The position numbers and the translations under genes are program-made. Of a stretch of 64,000 bases of DNA, positions 19,360-28,390 are shown piece by piece. The notes below the pieces were generated by a model. It was not told the origin of the DNA and searched no databases. It was given only the letters and a program-made list of their open reading frames with translations. Origin of the DNA: Dyadobacter sp. CY323. GTDB taxonomy: Bacteria; Bacteroidota; Bacteroidia; Cytophagales; Spirosomataceae. The stretch covers positions 186,001-250,000 of the forward strand of contig NZ_JAJUXH010000005.1 in assembly GCF_021390245.1 (NCBI RefSeq), in the 5' to 3' direction. Numbering within the stretch: the first letter of the stretch is position 1; each line of letters begins with the position of its first letter.

Positions 19360-20441
19360 TAAAATGATAGGGCAATGGAGGTGGTTAGAAAGAAATCCTG
19401 TTTTTTGGCTGTGTCATTTTGCGTAAAAATTGCGTCTTTACTGTTTAAAGAGCGGGCTTCCACACGCCACATTACATTCTCGGCGGGCAGGTAATCAAAG
19501 TTCAGGGAGTAACCAAAAGTTTTAAAACCATTCATAGTCCCGGTGCTGATGATCACCCCATTTTTATCTGCATAAGACTCGCCCCGCGCTGCAATCCTGA
19601 TTTTTTCGGTAGGGCTAAACCTTGCAATCAGTACCGGCGTGTACCAGGTATTGTACTTGCTGCTCCCCTTTGCTTTTTGTTCAGATCCAAAGTCAAATCC
19701 AGCGATCAAACCGAATTGATTTGTGAGCTGAAAAATCCCATACAGATTATGAAAATAACGCATTTGTCTGAGACTATCGGGTTTATCATTCCCAATAAAG
19801 GTGCTGTAATTTAATGTAACAGAGCCGGTTGGTTTGTAAGTAAGCTGCGTTCCAAAAGCGGGCGTCGAATTTCCGTCCACCCGCTGGATCCGTTGCCAGC
19901 CGTTGAGGTACATGGCCGACAGATATAATTTCTCATCTTTGGTGGTGTAACCCAGTTTCAGTCCGGATTCGAAGTAAGGCGAGTTTTCTGCCAAAAGGCT
20001 CCGGCTCAATGTCCAGTTGTCTTTCCCGATCGCGCTTTCAAAACCAATGTGCGAAGGTATGATGCCCGCATCGAGCCAAAGATTGCTTTTTTGGGAAAGC
20101 TTGACCCCGATATTCGCTTCATAAATGTTCTTCAAAACACCGGGCTCTGCGCTGTAATTCGCATTCATATAAGTTCCGGTCGCCAGCGCAACATTCGCCC
20201 TGACACGGTCGGTAGCGTAGTTGACCTTGATAAACCCAAGGTTTAGGTTCACCTCATTCATCCGGTTAAAATTGTATAGAAAACCGGGAGCAGTATTGTT
20301 TTCAGGTTTGTTAAAATCCTGATTGTAGTATGCTTCCAGATACCCGCTGATGGTAAATGGATTTTTTGCCTGTGTAGAATCCTGCGCCAGGGCAGGTTGC
20401 AATGTCACAAAACCGATTGCACTTAAAAGTAAATTTTTCAT
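19359..20441 (-). CDS. Outer-membrane beta-barrel porin of the kdp locus (OmpL/BBP2-like)
   Basis: The 360-aa protein has a signal peptide ending PALAQ and alternating amphipathic beta strands up to a terminal aromatic residue (SIALSF). The opening FTISGYLEAYYNQDF matches the putative beta-barrel porin-2 group. It is presumably an outer-membrane channel. Its place between kdpC and kdpD, with a one-base overlap to kdpD, suggests it lets potassium or its counter-ions reach the KdpFABC pump. Bacteroidota kdp loci commonly carry such a porin (family knowledge). Confidence 0.8.
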   Translation of the reverse strand: MKNLLLSAIGFVTLQPALAQDSTQAKNPFTISGYLEAYYNQDFNKPENNTAPGFLYNFNRMNEVNLNLGFIKVNYATDRVRANVALATGTYMNANYSAEPGVLKNIYEANIGVKLSQKSNLWLDAGIIPSHIGFESAIGKDNWTLSRSLLAENSPYFESGLKLGYTTKDEKLYLSAMYLNGWQRIQRVDGNSTPAFGTQLTYKPTGSVTLNYSTFIGNDKPDSLRQMRYFHNLYGIFQLTNQFGLIAGFDFGSEQKAKGSSKYNTWYTPVLIARFSPTEKIRIAARGESYADKNGVIISTGTMNGFKTFGYSLNFDYLPAENVMWRVEARSLNSKDAIFTQNDTAKKQDFFLTTSIALSF

Positions 20442-20465
20442 TGGTACTGTAATGGAAATAAAAAT

Positions 20466-20535
20466 GCAGCGACGCTGTGATCGTCTCCAGCCGCCGGATC
20501 GCCGGCCGCCGGATCGCCGGCCGCCGCGTCGCTGC
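20466..20535. repeat. GC-rich tandem repeat enclosed by a 10-bp inverted repeat
   Basis: GCAGCGACGC (20466-20475) and GCGTCGCTGC (20526-20535) are inverted copies. Between them a 15-base unit CCGCCGGATCGCCGG repeats twice (20491-20505, 20506-20520) and begins a third time. It fills most of the 121-base gap between kdpC and the porin gene. The structure could form a strong hairpin in the operon mRNA, as REP-type elements do. It is unlike the AT-richer repeats elsewhere in the locus. Confidence 0.7.
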
Positions 20536-20562
20536 GAGTGATGGCCGGCCTCTTTTCTTAAT

Positions 20563-21123
20563 TTATTTCAATTCGTCCAGGGCAATGTTCAGTTTCAGCA
20601 CATTGATCTTCTCCGGTCCGAACAGGCCCAGTAAAGGACCTTCCGTGTTTTTAGCGATCAACTGCTCCACGCTTTCCGCTGAAACTTTTCTGATTGCAGC
20701 AATCCTTTTCACCTGAACCAATGCAGCTTTGGAAGTAATATCCGGATCCAGCCCGCTGCCGCTGGCAGTGACCAGCTCGACCGGGATATCCTTTGTCTCA
20801 ACACCAGGATTGTGCACCAAAAAGGTATCAATCCGCGCCTGAACAGTCGCCAGGTAATCCGGATTGGAAGGTCCTTTATTGCTGCCACCACTACCAGCCG
20901 CATTATATCCGACTGCAGATGGACGTGAATAGAAATACTTATCTTCAGTAAATGTCTGCCCGATATTAGCATAGTACATTTTACCTTTCACAGTTATCAT
21001 TTCACCCCTGCCCCCATTCGGAGCCAGTTGCGCCACGCCCCAGATTGCGGCAGTATAGATTCCTGAAAAGAAGATCAGGGTAAGAGCGGTTAATTTTATT
21101 GCGGGAAATATGTTGGTTTTCAT
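20563..21123 (-). CDS. kdpC: Potassium-transporting ATPase subunit C
   Basis: The 186-aa protein has one N-terminal membrane helix (about 10-30) followed by a periplasmic domain. It contains SRPSAVGYNAAGSGGSN and ELVTASGSGLDPDI, both KdpC signatures. KdpC stabilises the KdpFABC complex and helps ATP binding. The gene is complete. It should directly follow kdpB but is separated from it by about 770 bases with an opposite-strand toxin-antitoxin pair. Its start codon is preceded by a copy of the heptamer repeat, in the same 22-base context as kdpB. Confidence 0.95.
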   Translation of the reverse strand: MKTNIFPAIKLTALTLIFFSGIYTAAIWGVAQLAPNGGRGEMITVKGKMYYANIGQTFTEDKYFYSRPSAVGYNAAGSGGSNKGPSNPDYLATVQARIDTFLVHNPGVETKDIPVELVTASGSGLDPDITSKAALVQVKRIAAIRKVSAESVEQLIAKNTEGPLLGLFGPEKINVLKLNIALDELK

Positions 21124-21215
21124 TTTATGTGAGATGTTTTTTTGTGAGATGGTTTTTTGTGAGATGTTTTTTGTGAGATGTGAGATGTTTTATCCCGGCC
21201 GCCGGGCGGTGAGAT
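21124..21215. repeat. Degenerate GTGAGATG repeat array upstream of kdpC
   Basis: Several GTGAGATG units separated by T-runs lie between the kdpC start and the antitoxin gene, with a short GC palindrome (CCCGGC-C-GCCGGG at 21194-21206) embedded. On the kdpC strand the unit reads CATCTCAC and runs up to ATAAA-ATG. There is no inverted partner arm before the antitoxin. The rest to 21265 is T-rich and may hold the antitoxin promoter. Confidence 0.8.
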
Positions 21216-21265
21216 GTTTTGATTTTCTTGGTTTTTCTTTATTTTTGGTAATAAACACTTGTATT

Positions 21266-21496
21266 ATGTTTCGAAAAGTATTTGTTGCAGAGAGCGCTGC
21301 TGAGCTTACCATCAACCTGCCCCATGAATTTCTTCACAATCGAATTGAAGTTATTGCATTTGAGGTGGATGATGATTCTGAGTCTATTGACTTGGCTAAA
21401 AAGAAAGCTGCCCGTAATGCTGTACAGTTCTTTAAAAACTATGAGATTGATATGAGTGATTTTAAATTTGACCGCGATGAAGCCAATGAGCGATAA
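21266..21496 (+). CDS. Putative antitoxin of a PIN-domain toxin-antitoxin pair
   Basis: The 76-aa acidic, helical protein is too short for enzyme function. It overlaps the next gene by 11 bases in the manner of antitoxin-toxin operons. The frame is open further upstream, but only into T-rich repeat sequence, so ATG 21266 is the likely start. No clear DNA-binding fold can be named from sequence alone. It sits between kdpC and kdpB on the opposite strand and its role is inferred from its neighbour. Confidence 0.65.
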   Translation: MFRKVFVAESAAELTINLPHEFLHNRIEVIAFEVDDDSESIDLAKKKAARNAVQFFKNYEIDMSDFKFDRDEANER

Positions 21497-21890
21497 GTTC
21501 TTCATCGACAGGAATATCGCTTTATACCTTCTTGACTTTAATGACAGCCGAAAGAAAGAAATCGCGTCCGCACTTCTAGAACAAGTTCCCTTTATTAGCG
21601 CCCAGGTCATTTTTGAATGCCTGAATGTTTGTTTAAAAAAGTACAAAATGGAGCGCAGCCGTGCCGTTGCTTTTGTAACTGAACTTGCCAGCGTTTCATA
21701 CATACAATCAGAAAATGAGGCAGTTGTAAGTGGTGCGCTGCATATCTTTAACAAGTACCTGCTGCAACCTTTTGATTCTAAAATCGTCGCTTCTGCTCTG
21801 GAAGCTGGATGTAGCATATTGTACTCAGAAGATATGCAACACAACCTGGTTATCGAAAAACGCCTCACTATCATCAATCCTTTTCTTTAA
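21486..21890 (+). CDS. PIN-domain ribonuclease toxin (VapC-like)
   Basis: The protein is 134 aa from ATG 21486 (MSDKFFIDRNIALYLL); ATG 21477 is an alternative. Asp8 in the first strand and the C-terminal LYSEDMQHNLVIEKRLTIIN supply the acidic PIN-domain residues that bind the metal for RNA cleavage. It overlaps the upstream antitoxin and ends two bases from the convergent kdpB stop. PIN toxins are endoribonucleases neutralised by the partner. Insertion into a kdp operon suggests a mobile or selfish pair. Confidence 0.8.
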   Translation: MSDKFFIDRNIALYLLDFNDSRKKEIASALLEQVPFISAQVIFECLNVCLKKYKMERSRAVAFVTELASVSYIQSENEAVVSGALHIFNKYLLQPFDSKIVASALEAGCSILYSEDMQHNLVIEKRLTIINPFL

Positions 21891-21892
21891 GG

Positions 21893-23929
<2,037 letters not shown>

Positions 23930-24115
23930 TTTATGTGAGATGTTAGATGTGAGATGTTTTTAGTGAGATGTGAGATGTTATTTGTGAGATGTGAGATGTT
24001 AGATGTGAAATGTTGGGTGTGGGATGTGAGATGTTACATGTTGGATGTGAGTTGTTAGTTGTTGGATGTTGGTTGCTGGATGTTGGATTGAGGTTTGTGA
24101 TGTGGGATCTGGGCG
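23930..24115. repeat. GTGAGATG-type repeat array next to the kdpB start
   Basis: Many direct copies of a GTGAGATG/GTTAGATG/GTTGGATG-like unit begin directly at the kdpB start (ATTTTATGTGAGATG on the plus strand) and become more degenerate toward 24115. The unit is inverted relative to the array at 24241-24302, so the pair makes a long imperfect inverted repeat around a 120-base spacer that probably contains the IVP gene's promoter. No coding frame is credible here. Confidence 0.9.
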
Positions 24116-24240
24116 GTGGTGGGATGATATGTTGATGTGGATTCGTGAATTGTGAACGCGTTACTTTTTCTCATTGCCAGCGTACTATAGTCGGGTACTA
24201 AAACACTCTTTTCACATTTCAAAACCACCAACCGGCTCAA

Positions 24241-24303
24241 TCACATTTCACATCTCACATCTCACATCTCACATCTCACATCTCACATTTCACATTTCAC
24301 ATA
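24241..24303. repeat. CATCTCA array ending at the IVP gene start
   Basis: About nine head-to-tail heptamers (CATCTCA with CATTTCA variants) run without interruption to CACATA, then ATG 24304. It is the inverted arm of the array at 23930-24115. The seven-base period and absence of linkers make it the cleanest of the arrays in this locus. Confidence 0.93.
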
Positions 24304-24663
24304 ATGAAACCCCACAAACAGTTAAATTCCTGGAAAAAAAGTTTTGAGCTTGTTAAGATTTTGTATGCAATCACGGCTTCTTTTCCACCTGATGAACGTT
24401 TTGGTCTGGTTTCGCAAATAAGAAGGGCCGCGGTTTCTGTTCCTGTCAATATTGCGGAAGGTGCTGCACGAAAAGGCAAAAAAGAGTTTATCCATTTTCT
24501 GCACATTGCCCTGGGTTCTTTGACAGAACTTGATACGTTAATCCTGCTAAGCACAGACTTAAAATTTATGTCAGAAGAACAATCCATTTCGGTCATTAAT
24601 GAACTTGATATCATCGGAAAATTGATTTTTGGATTAGTGAAGAAGTTGGAGGACAGTGTGTGA
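24304..24663 (+). CDS. Four-helix-bundle protein (23S rRNA intervening-sequence protein family)
   Basis: The 119-aa protein has the family marks: WKKSFELV near the N-terminus, FGLVSQIRRAAVSVPVNIAEG in the middle (about residues 38-58) and GSLTELDTLI in helix 3. The fold was first seen in proteins encoded within 23S rRNA intervening sequences; its function is unknown. Here it lies alone on the plus strand between kdpB and kdpA. Its ATG follows a CATTTCACATA repeat edge and its TGA stop is the first part of TGAGATG. The gene plus flanking arrays looks like one inserted unit of about 1 kb. Confidence 0.9.
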   Translation: MKPHKQLNSWKKSFELVKILYAITASFPPDERFGLVSQIRRAAVSVPVNIAEGAARKGKKEFIHFLHIALGSLTELDTLILLSTDLKFMSEEQSISVINELDIIGKLIFGLVKKLEDSV

Positions 24664-24850
24664 GATGGGGAAGTAAGATGTTGTTTGTGAGATGTGAGAT
24701 GTAAAATGTGAGATGTTGTTTGTGAGATGTGAGATGTTTTTTGTGAGATGTGAGATGCGATTTTTGTGAGATGTGAGATGTAAAATGTGAGATGTTGTTT
24801 GTTAGTTGTGAGATGTTTTTAGTGAGATGTGAGATGTTATTTGTGAGATG
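24664..24850. repeat. GTGAGATG array downstream of the IVP gene
   Basis: More than ten GTGAGATG-like units, in pairs separated by short T- or A-rich linkers (GTTGTTT, GTAAAAT), start with the TGA stop of the IVP gene and end at 24850. It pairs inverted with the array at 24873-24962 around a 22-base spacer. Confidence 0.9.
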
Positions 24851-24872
24851 GATTTCCGGAATAACCGTTTTA

Positions 24873-24962
24873 ACATTTTACATTTTACTTTTCACTTCAC
24901 ATTTCACTTTTTACTTCTCACATTTCACATCTCACATTTCACATCTCACATTTCACATCTCA
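24873..24962. repeat. CATTTCACATCTCA array running into the kdpA stop codon
   Basis: Copies of CACATTTCACATCTCA and variants (CATTTTA, CTTTTCA) form the inverted partner of 24664-24850. On the kdpA strand the array begins with the stop codon itself: TGA is the start of TGAGATG (24962-24956). The result is a hairpin-forming region between the convergent IVP and kdpA ends. Confidence 0.9.
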
Positions 24963-26648
24963 CTTCAAAGAGAAATACTCCGCAATAGGCCCCAAGGTCA
25001 GTGCTGGGAAGAACGATAAGGCTGTTATGATGACGATTACCGCCAGTACCATGATACCGAATGTGCCTGAATCTGTACGTAGCGTGCCTGCGCTTTCCGG
25101 AATGAATTTTTTACTTGCCATGAGGCCGGCGATGGCGATTGGGCCGATGATTGGGATGTATCTTGATAAAATCAATACGAAACCGGTTGAGATATTCCAC
25201 CAGGGGTTGTTGTCGCCCAGGCCTTCGAAGCCGCTGCCGTTGTTTGCCGACGATGACGTGTACTCGTAAAGCATTTCACTAAATCCGTGGAAGCCGGGGT
25301 TGTTTAAAGTACCTGCCGTGATTGCAGGAAAAGCAGCTGCGAGTGCGGTACCAGCCAAAATCAACAGCGGGTGCAACAATGCTACGATCATGGCTATCTT
25401 CATTTCCCTGCCCTCGATCTTTTTACCTAAAAGTTCAGGAGTACGCCCGACCATCAGCCCGGAAATAAACACGGCCAGGATGATGAAGATGAAAAAATTA
25501 AGCATTCCTGCCCCTACCCCGCCGTAAAATGCATTGGTCATCATCGCAAGCATCTGGGTCATTCCGGACAATGGGGTAAAGCTGTCATGCATGGAATTGA
25601 CCGAACCTGTCGAAATAACGGTTGTGGCTATACTCCAGAATGCGGACGCTGTACTGCCCAGCCTCACTTCCTTCCCCTCCATCGCCCCCGAACCGTTATC
25701 GATGCCCATGGCAGTAATGGCCGGATTGCCGCCGTTTTCCCAAAGAATGGTGGGGACGGTTAAGGTCAAAAAACCAATGGTCATGACGCCGAAGATCATC
25801 CAGGCCATTTTTTTACGCATTAAAAAAAATCCGAATGCAAATACCATCGCAATGGGAACGATCATCTGCCCGAACATTTCCACCATATTGGTGAGGTAGT
25901 TCGGGTTTTCTAGCGGGTGCGCCGAATTGGCCCCAAAAAAACCACCCCCATTGGTTCCCACGTGTTTGATCGCGACGAAAGCGGCGACCGGCCCGGTGGA
26001 AACGCCCACGGTATCGCCCTGCATATTGACGATCGTGTCTTTTCCCTCAAAAGTCATGGGTGTGCCGTTGAAAGTCAGAACAATGGCGACCACGACGGAT
26101 ACGGGCAGCAGGATCCGGGTACAGGATTTGAGCATTAGATCGTAAAAATTCCCCAGTTTGTCGGTCGTACGCTGCTTTAAGGCCATAAACAGTACAGCCG
26201 CCGCAGCCATCCCGGTTCCCGCTGTTACAAAGTGCAGGAACATCAGAAAAAGCTGGGACAAATAACTAAGCCCCGATTCACCGGAGTAATGCTGCAGGTT
26301 ACAATTGACCACAAACGAAATGCTGGTGTTAAAGGCCAGATCGGCACTTTGTGCCGGGTTGCCATCCGGGTTTAGCGGGAGCCAGTCCTGGTTCATCAGT
26401 ACAAACATGCTTAAAACAAACCAGACGAAATTGATCGTCAGTAACGCAGCCATATGCTGCTTCCAGTTCATTTCCGATTTCACATCAATGCCGCTGATGC
26501 GGAAAAAGAATTTTTCAACGGGGTTAAAAACGGGGTCCAGCGGCGTTTTGTCCCCGGAGTACACTTTGGCGATGTATTTCCCGAACGGTATTGCGAGGGC
26601 AACGGTCAGGACGAACATGGCAATAATTCCAACTAATTCAGTGTTCAT
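24960..26648 (-). CDS. kdpA: Potassium-transporting ATPase subunit A
   Basis: The 562-aa membrane protein has about ten hydrophobic segments and the KdpA selectivity-filter region with GTNGGGFFGANSAHPLENP. KdpA is the potassium-binding channel-like subunit. It starts 15 bases after kdpF. Its stop codon forms the edge of a heptamer repeat array, and the normal next gene kdpB lies about 1 kb downstream beyond an opposite-strand IVP gene. The C-terminus (AEYFSLK) looks normal, so the protein is probably functional. Confidence 0.96.
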   Translation of the reverse strand: MNTELVGIIAMFVLTVALAIPFGKYIAKVYSGDKTPLDPVFNPVEKFFFRISGIDVKSEMNWKQHMAALLTINFVWFVLSMFVLMNQDWLPLNPDGNPAQSADLAFNTSISFVVNCNLQHYSGESGLSYLSQLFLMFLHFVTAGTGMAAAAVLFMALKQRTTDKLGNFYDLMLKSCTRILLPVSVVVAIVLTFNGTPMTFEGKDTIVNMQGDTVGVSTGPVAAFVAIKHVGTNGGGFFGANSAHPLENPNYLTNMVEMFGQMIVPIAMVFAFGFFLMRKKMAWMIFGVMTIGFLTLTVPTILWENGGNPAITAMGIDNGSGAMEGKEVRLGSTASAFWSIATTVISTGSVNSMHDSFTPLSGMTQMLAMMTNAFYGGVGAGMLNFFIFIILAVFISGLMVGRTPELLGKKIEGREMKIAMIVALLHPLLILAGTALAAAFPAITAGTLNNPGFHGFSEMLYEYTSSSANNGSGFEGLGDNNPWWNISTGFVLILSRYIPIIGPIAIAGLMASKKFIPESAGTLRTDSGTFGIMVLAVIVIITALSFFPALTLGPIAEYFSLK

Positions 26649-26663
26649 TTTCTTGGTATTTAT

Positions 26664-26741
26664 TTAGAATTTTTCAGGTCTGATCAGTACATAGCACATG
26701 TACCCAAAAACCGCAATGGAAATAATGAATAGCGCTGCCAT
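26664..26741 (-). CDS. kdpF: Potassium-transporting ATPase subunit F (25 aa)
   Basis: The peptide MAALFIISIAVFGYMCYVLI-RPEKF is a single membrane helix followed by the RPEKF tail that is typical of KdpF. KdpF stabilises the KdpABC complex in the inner membrane. The gene begins one base after the stop of a 27-codon frame (TGA-C-ATG) and ends 15 bases before kdpA. At 26 codons it falls below usual gene-finder limits. Confidence 0.88.
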   Translation of the reverse strand: MAALFIISIAVFGYMCYVLIRPEKF

Positions 26742-26742
26742 G

Positions 26743-26826
26743 TCAGATTTTTTCGAAAAAGTGGACGGTTTTGTAAAAAAGCAGGAAGCATAAACTGCCG
26801 GCTGCGACTAAGACGATTGTGATCAT
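26743..26826 (-). CDS. Putative 27-aa membrane micro-protein upstream of kdpF
   Basis: An ATG at 26826 opens a 27-residue frame beginning MITIVLVAAGSLCFLLFY and ending FFEKI. It holds one hydrophobic helix with a basic/aromatic tail, like KdpF in size and layout. Its TGA is one base from the kdpF ATG, a spacing that suggests translational coupling. An AGGAG lies 20-30 bases upstream, too far to act as a normal ribosome site, although Bacteroidota rely little on such sites. It could be a second KdpF-like subunit or a short leader. Confidence 0.5.
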   Translation of the reverse strand: MITIVLVAAGSLCFLLFYKTVHFFEKI

Positions 26827-26976
26827 TTTTTTGATGTTAAGCTGCTGTTAATCTCCTTTTGCATTGTTCGTTTCATTTAGATCTGTTTGAGAGATACCAA
26901 ACATATTCCAATGAATCGCTTACAGAAGAAAATGATTGATCAACAGGCACTTACATTCATTTTTACAACAACTGCA

Positions 26977-27009
26977 CAAAAAAATGCCCTATCAAAATGA
27001 TAGGGCATT
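26977..27009 (-). terminator. Intrinsic terminator between the response regulator and kdp genes
   Basis: On the minus strand a 12-bp perfect stem (AATGCCCTATCA/TGATAGGGCATT, 3-base loop) is followed by a run of T. It lies 37 bases past the response-regulator stop and 150 bases before the first kdp micro-ORF, so kdp should have its own promoter in 26827-26976. A TATGTTTG element lies there (26910-26903) but has no good -33 partner. Confidence 0.88.
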
Positions 27010-27046
27010 ATCAAAATGAATCGATTTGCCGGGCTGGATGAGTCCG

Positions 27047-28384
27047 CTATCTGATTCCGTATTCTTCCAGTTTTCGATACAAGGTAGCAATGCCGATTTC
27101 CAGCAGCCGGGCCGTTTCTGCCTTGTTTCCTTTACAGTAATTCAAGACTTTTTGTATGTGAAGCTTCTCGACGCTTTCCATTGAAAATGCGGAAAGCTGA
27201 TGACTTTTGACTGGTGCTGCCTGCTGCACATCCAACGGCAGGTTCTCCGGCTCCAATATTCCGTCGCTGAGGATTACGGCCCTTTCAATTACATTTTTGA
27301 GTTCACGGATATTACCTCGCCACTGGTAAGCTTCGAGCCTTTCCAGGAATTCCTTGGAGTAATGCAAGTCTTTTTTATTGGTTTGCCCTGCAAAATGGCT
27401 GACGAAAAATGTCGCCAGCGCAGCAATATCCCTGACCCTTTCCCGCAACGGTGGCAGCTGCACCTGAAAAACATTCAACCGGAAATAAAGGTCCGGACGG
27501 AACCGGTTGTGATCCGATTCCACCTGCAAATCCCGGTTTGTAGCCGCAATCAGGCGAAAATTCGATTTGATCGGTTTGGTATCACCTAACTTGATAAACT
27601 CATGTGTTTCCAGCACCCTGAGCAGTTTCGCCTGCAGTTCCAGTGGAAGCTCCCCGATCTCGTCCAGGAACAACGTTCCATTATGCGCTTCTTCCAAAAG
27701 CCCCTTCTTATCTTTACCAGCCCCGGTAAATGCACCTTGCCTGTACCCAAACAGCTCACTTTCAAGAATTTCACGGCTGAACGTGCTGCAATTAAGCGCC
27801 ACCAGATTTTTGTTTGCCCGGCTGCTAGCGTAATGGATCGCCTGGGCAAAAACCTCTTTCCCCGTCCCGGTTTCTCCGGTCAGCAGCACGGGCGTTTCGG
27901 TCGGTGCTACTTTTTTGGCCAGTTCAATTGCATTTAGAAATGACGGAGATTTACCGATAATGGCATCAAAAGAAAACTTTCTGGAAACGATGTTTTCGAG
28001 TTTGTGAAGTTTCTTTTGCATCTGGGCCTTCTCTACCGCGCGGTCCAGCAGAGGAAGGATCTTATCATTGTCATCCCCTTTTACAATGTAATCCATTGCC
28101 CCGTTTTTCATAGCCTGCACGCCATCGGCGATGTTCCCGTACGCAGTCAGAAGTATGATCTCAGCCACCGGGTTTTTTGCCTTCAAAAGCGGGACCATTT
28201 CCACTCCGTTCCCATCCGGTAATTTCACGTCGCAGAGAACCGCGTCAATATCCTGGTTTTCAATCAGCCTGAAAGCGGACCTGCTATCCGCTGCTTCCAG
28301 GACTTCATAGCCTTCCGCTTTAATGATCCTGGATAACAGGCTGCGAAGTTTCTCTTCGTCGTCAATGATGAGTACTGTTTTCAT
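27047..28384 (-). CDS. Sigma-54-dependent response regulator (NtrC family)
   Basis: The 445-aa protein has a receiver domain with phospho-acceptor Asp52 (CDVKLPDG), an AAA+ domain with Walker A GETGTGKE (170-177) and the sigma-54-contacting GAFTGA loop (217-222). A Fis-type HTH at the C-terminus (KAETARLLEIGIATLYRKL) completes it. It activates transcription from -24/-12 promoters when phosphorylated. It lies between the SusCD operon, whose last stop is only 6 bases upstream, and the kdp genes, behind a terminator. As kdpE is missing, I infer that it is the regulator for the split KdpD kinase. Confidence 0.92.
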   Translation of the reverse strand: MKTVLIIDDEEKLRSLLSRIIKAEGYEVLEAADSRSAFRLIENQDIDAVLCDVKLPDGNGVEMVPLLKAKNPVAEIILLTAYGNIADGVQAMKNGAMDYIVKGDDNDKILPLLDRAVEKAQMQKKLHKLENIVSRKFSFDAIIGKSPSFLNAIELAKKVAPTETPVLLTGETGTGKEVFAQAIHYASSRANKNLVALNCSTFSREILESELFGYRQGAFTGAGKDKKGLLEEAHNGTLFLDEIGELPLELQAKLLRVLETHEFIKLGDTKPIKSNFRLIAATNRDLQVESDHNRFRPDLYFRLNVFQVQLPPLRERVRDIAALATFFVSHFAGQTNKKDLHYSKEFLERLEAYQWRGNIRELKNVIERAVILSDGILEPENLPLDVQQAAPVKSHQLSAFSMESVEKLHIQKVLNYCKGNKAETARLLEIGIATLYRKLEEYGIR

Positions 28385-28390
28385 TACATT

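Noticed and set aside
24241-24303. CRISPR array
   Set aside because: Units are seven bases long and directly adjacent with no unique spacers, and no cas gene is present.
24792-25019. Plus-strand frame through the repeat array
   Set aside because: The translation is repeated VRCEM/SHFT low-complexity text made by the heptamer arrays and runs into kdpA antisense.
26883-26918. Sigma-54 promoter upstream of kdp
   Set aside because: A TTGG with a TGGT 10 bases on was the best match, but it lacks the GC of the -12 element.
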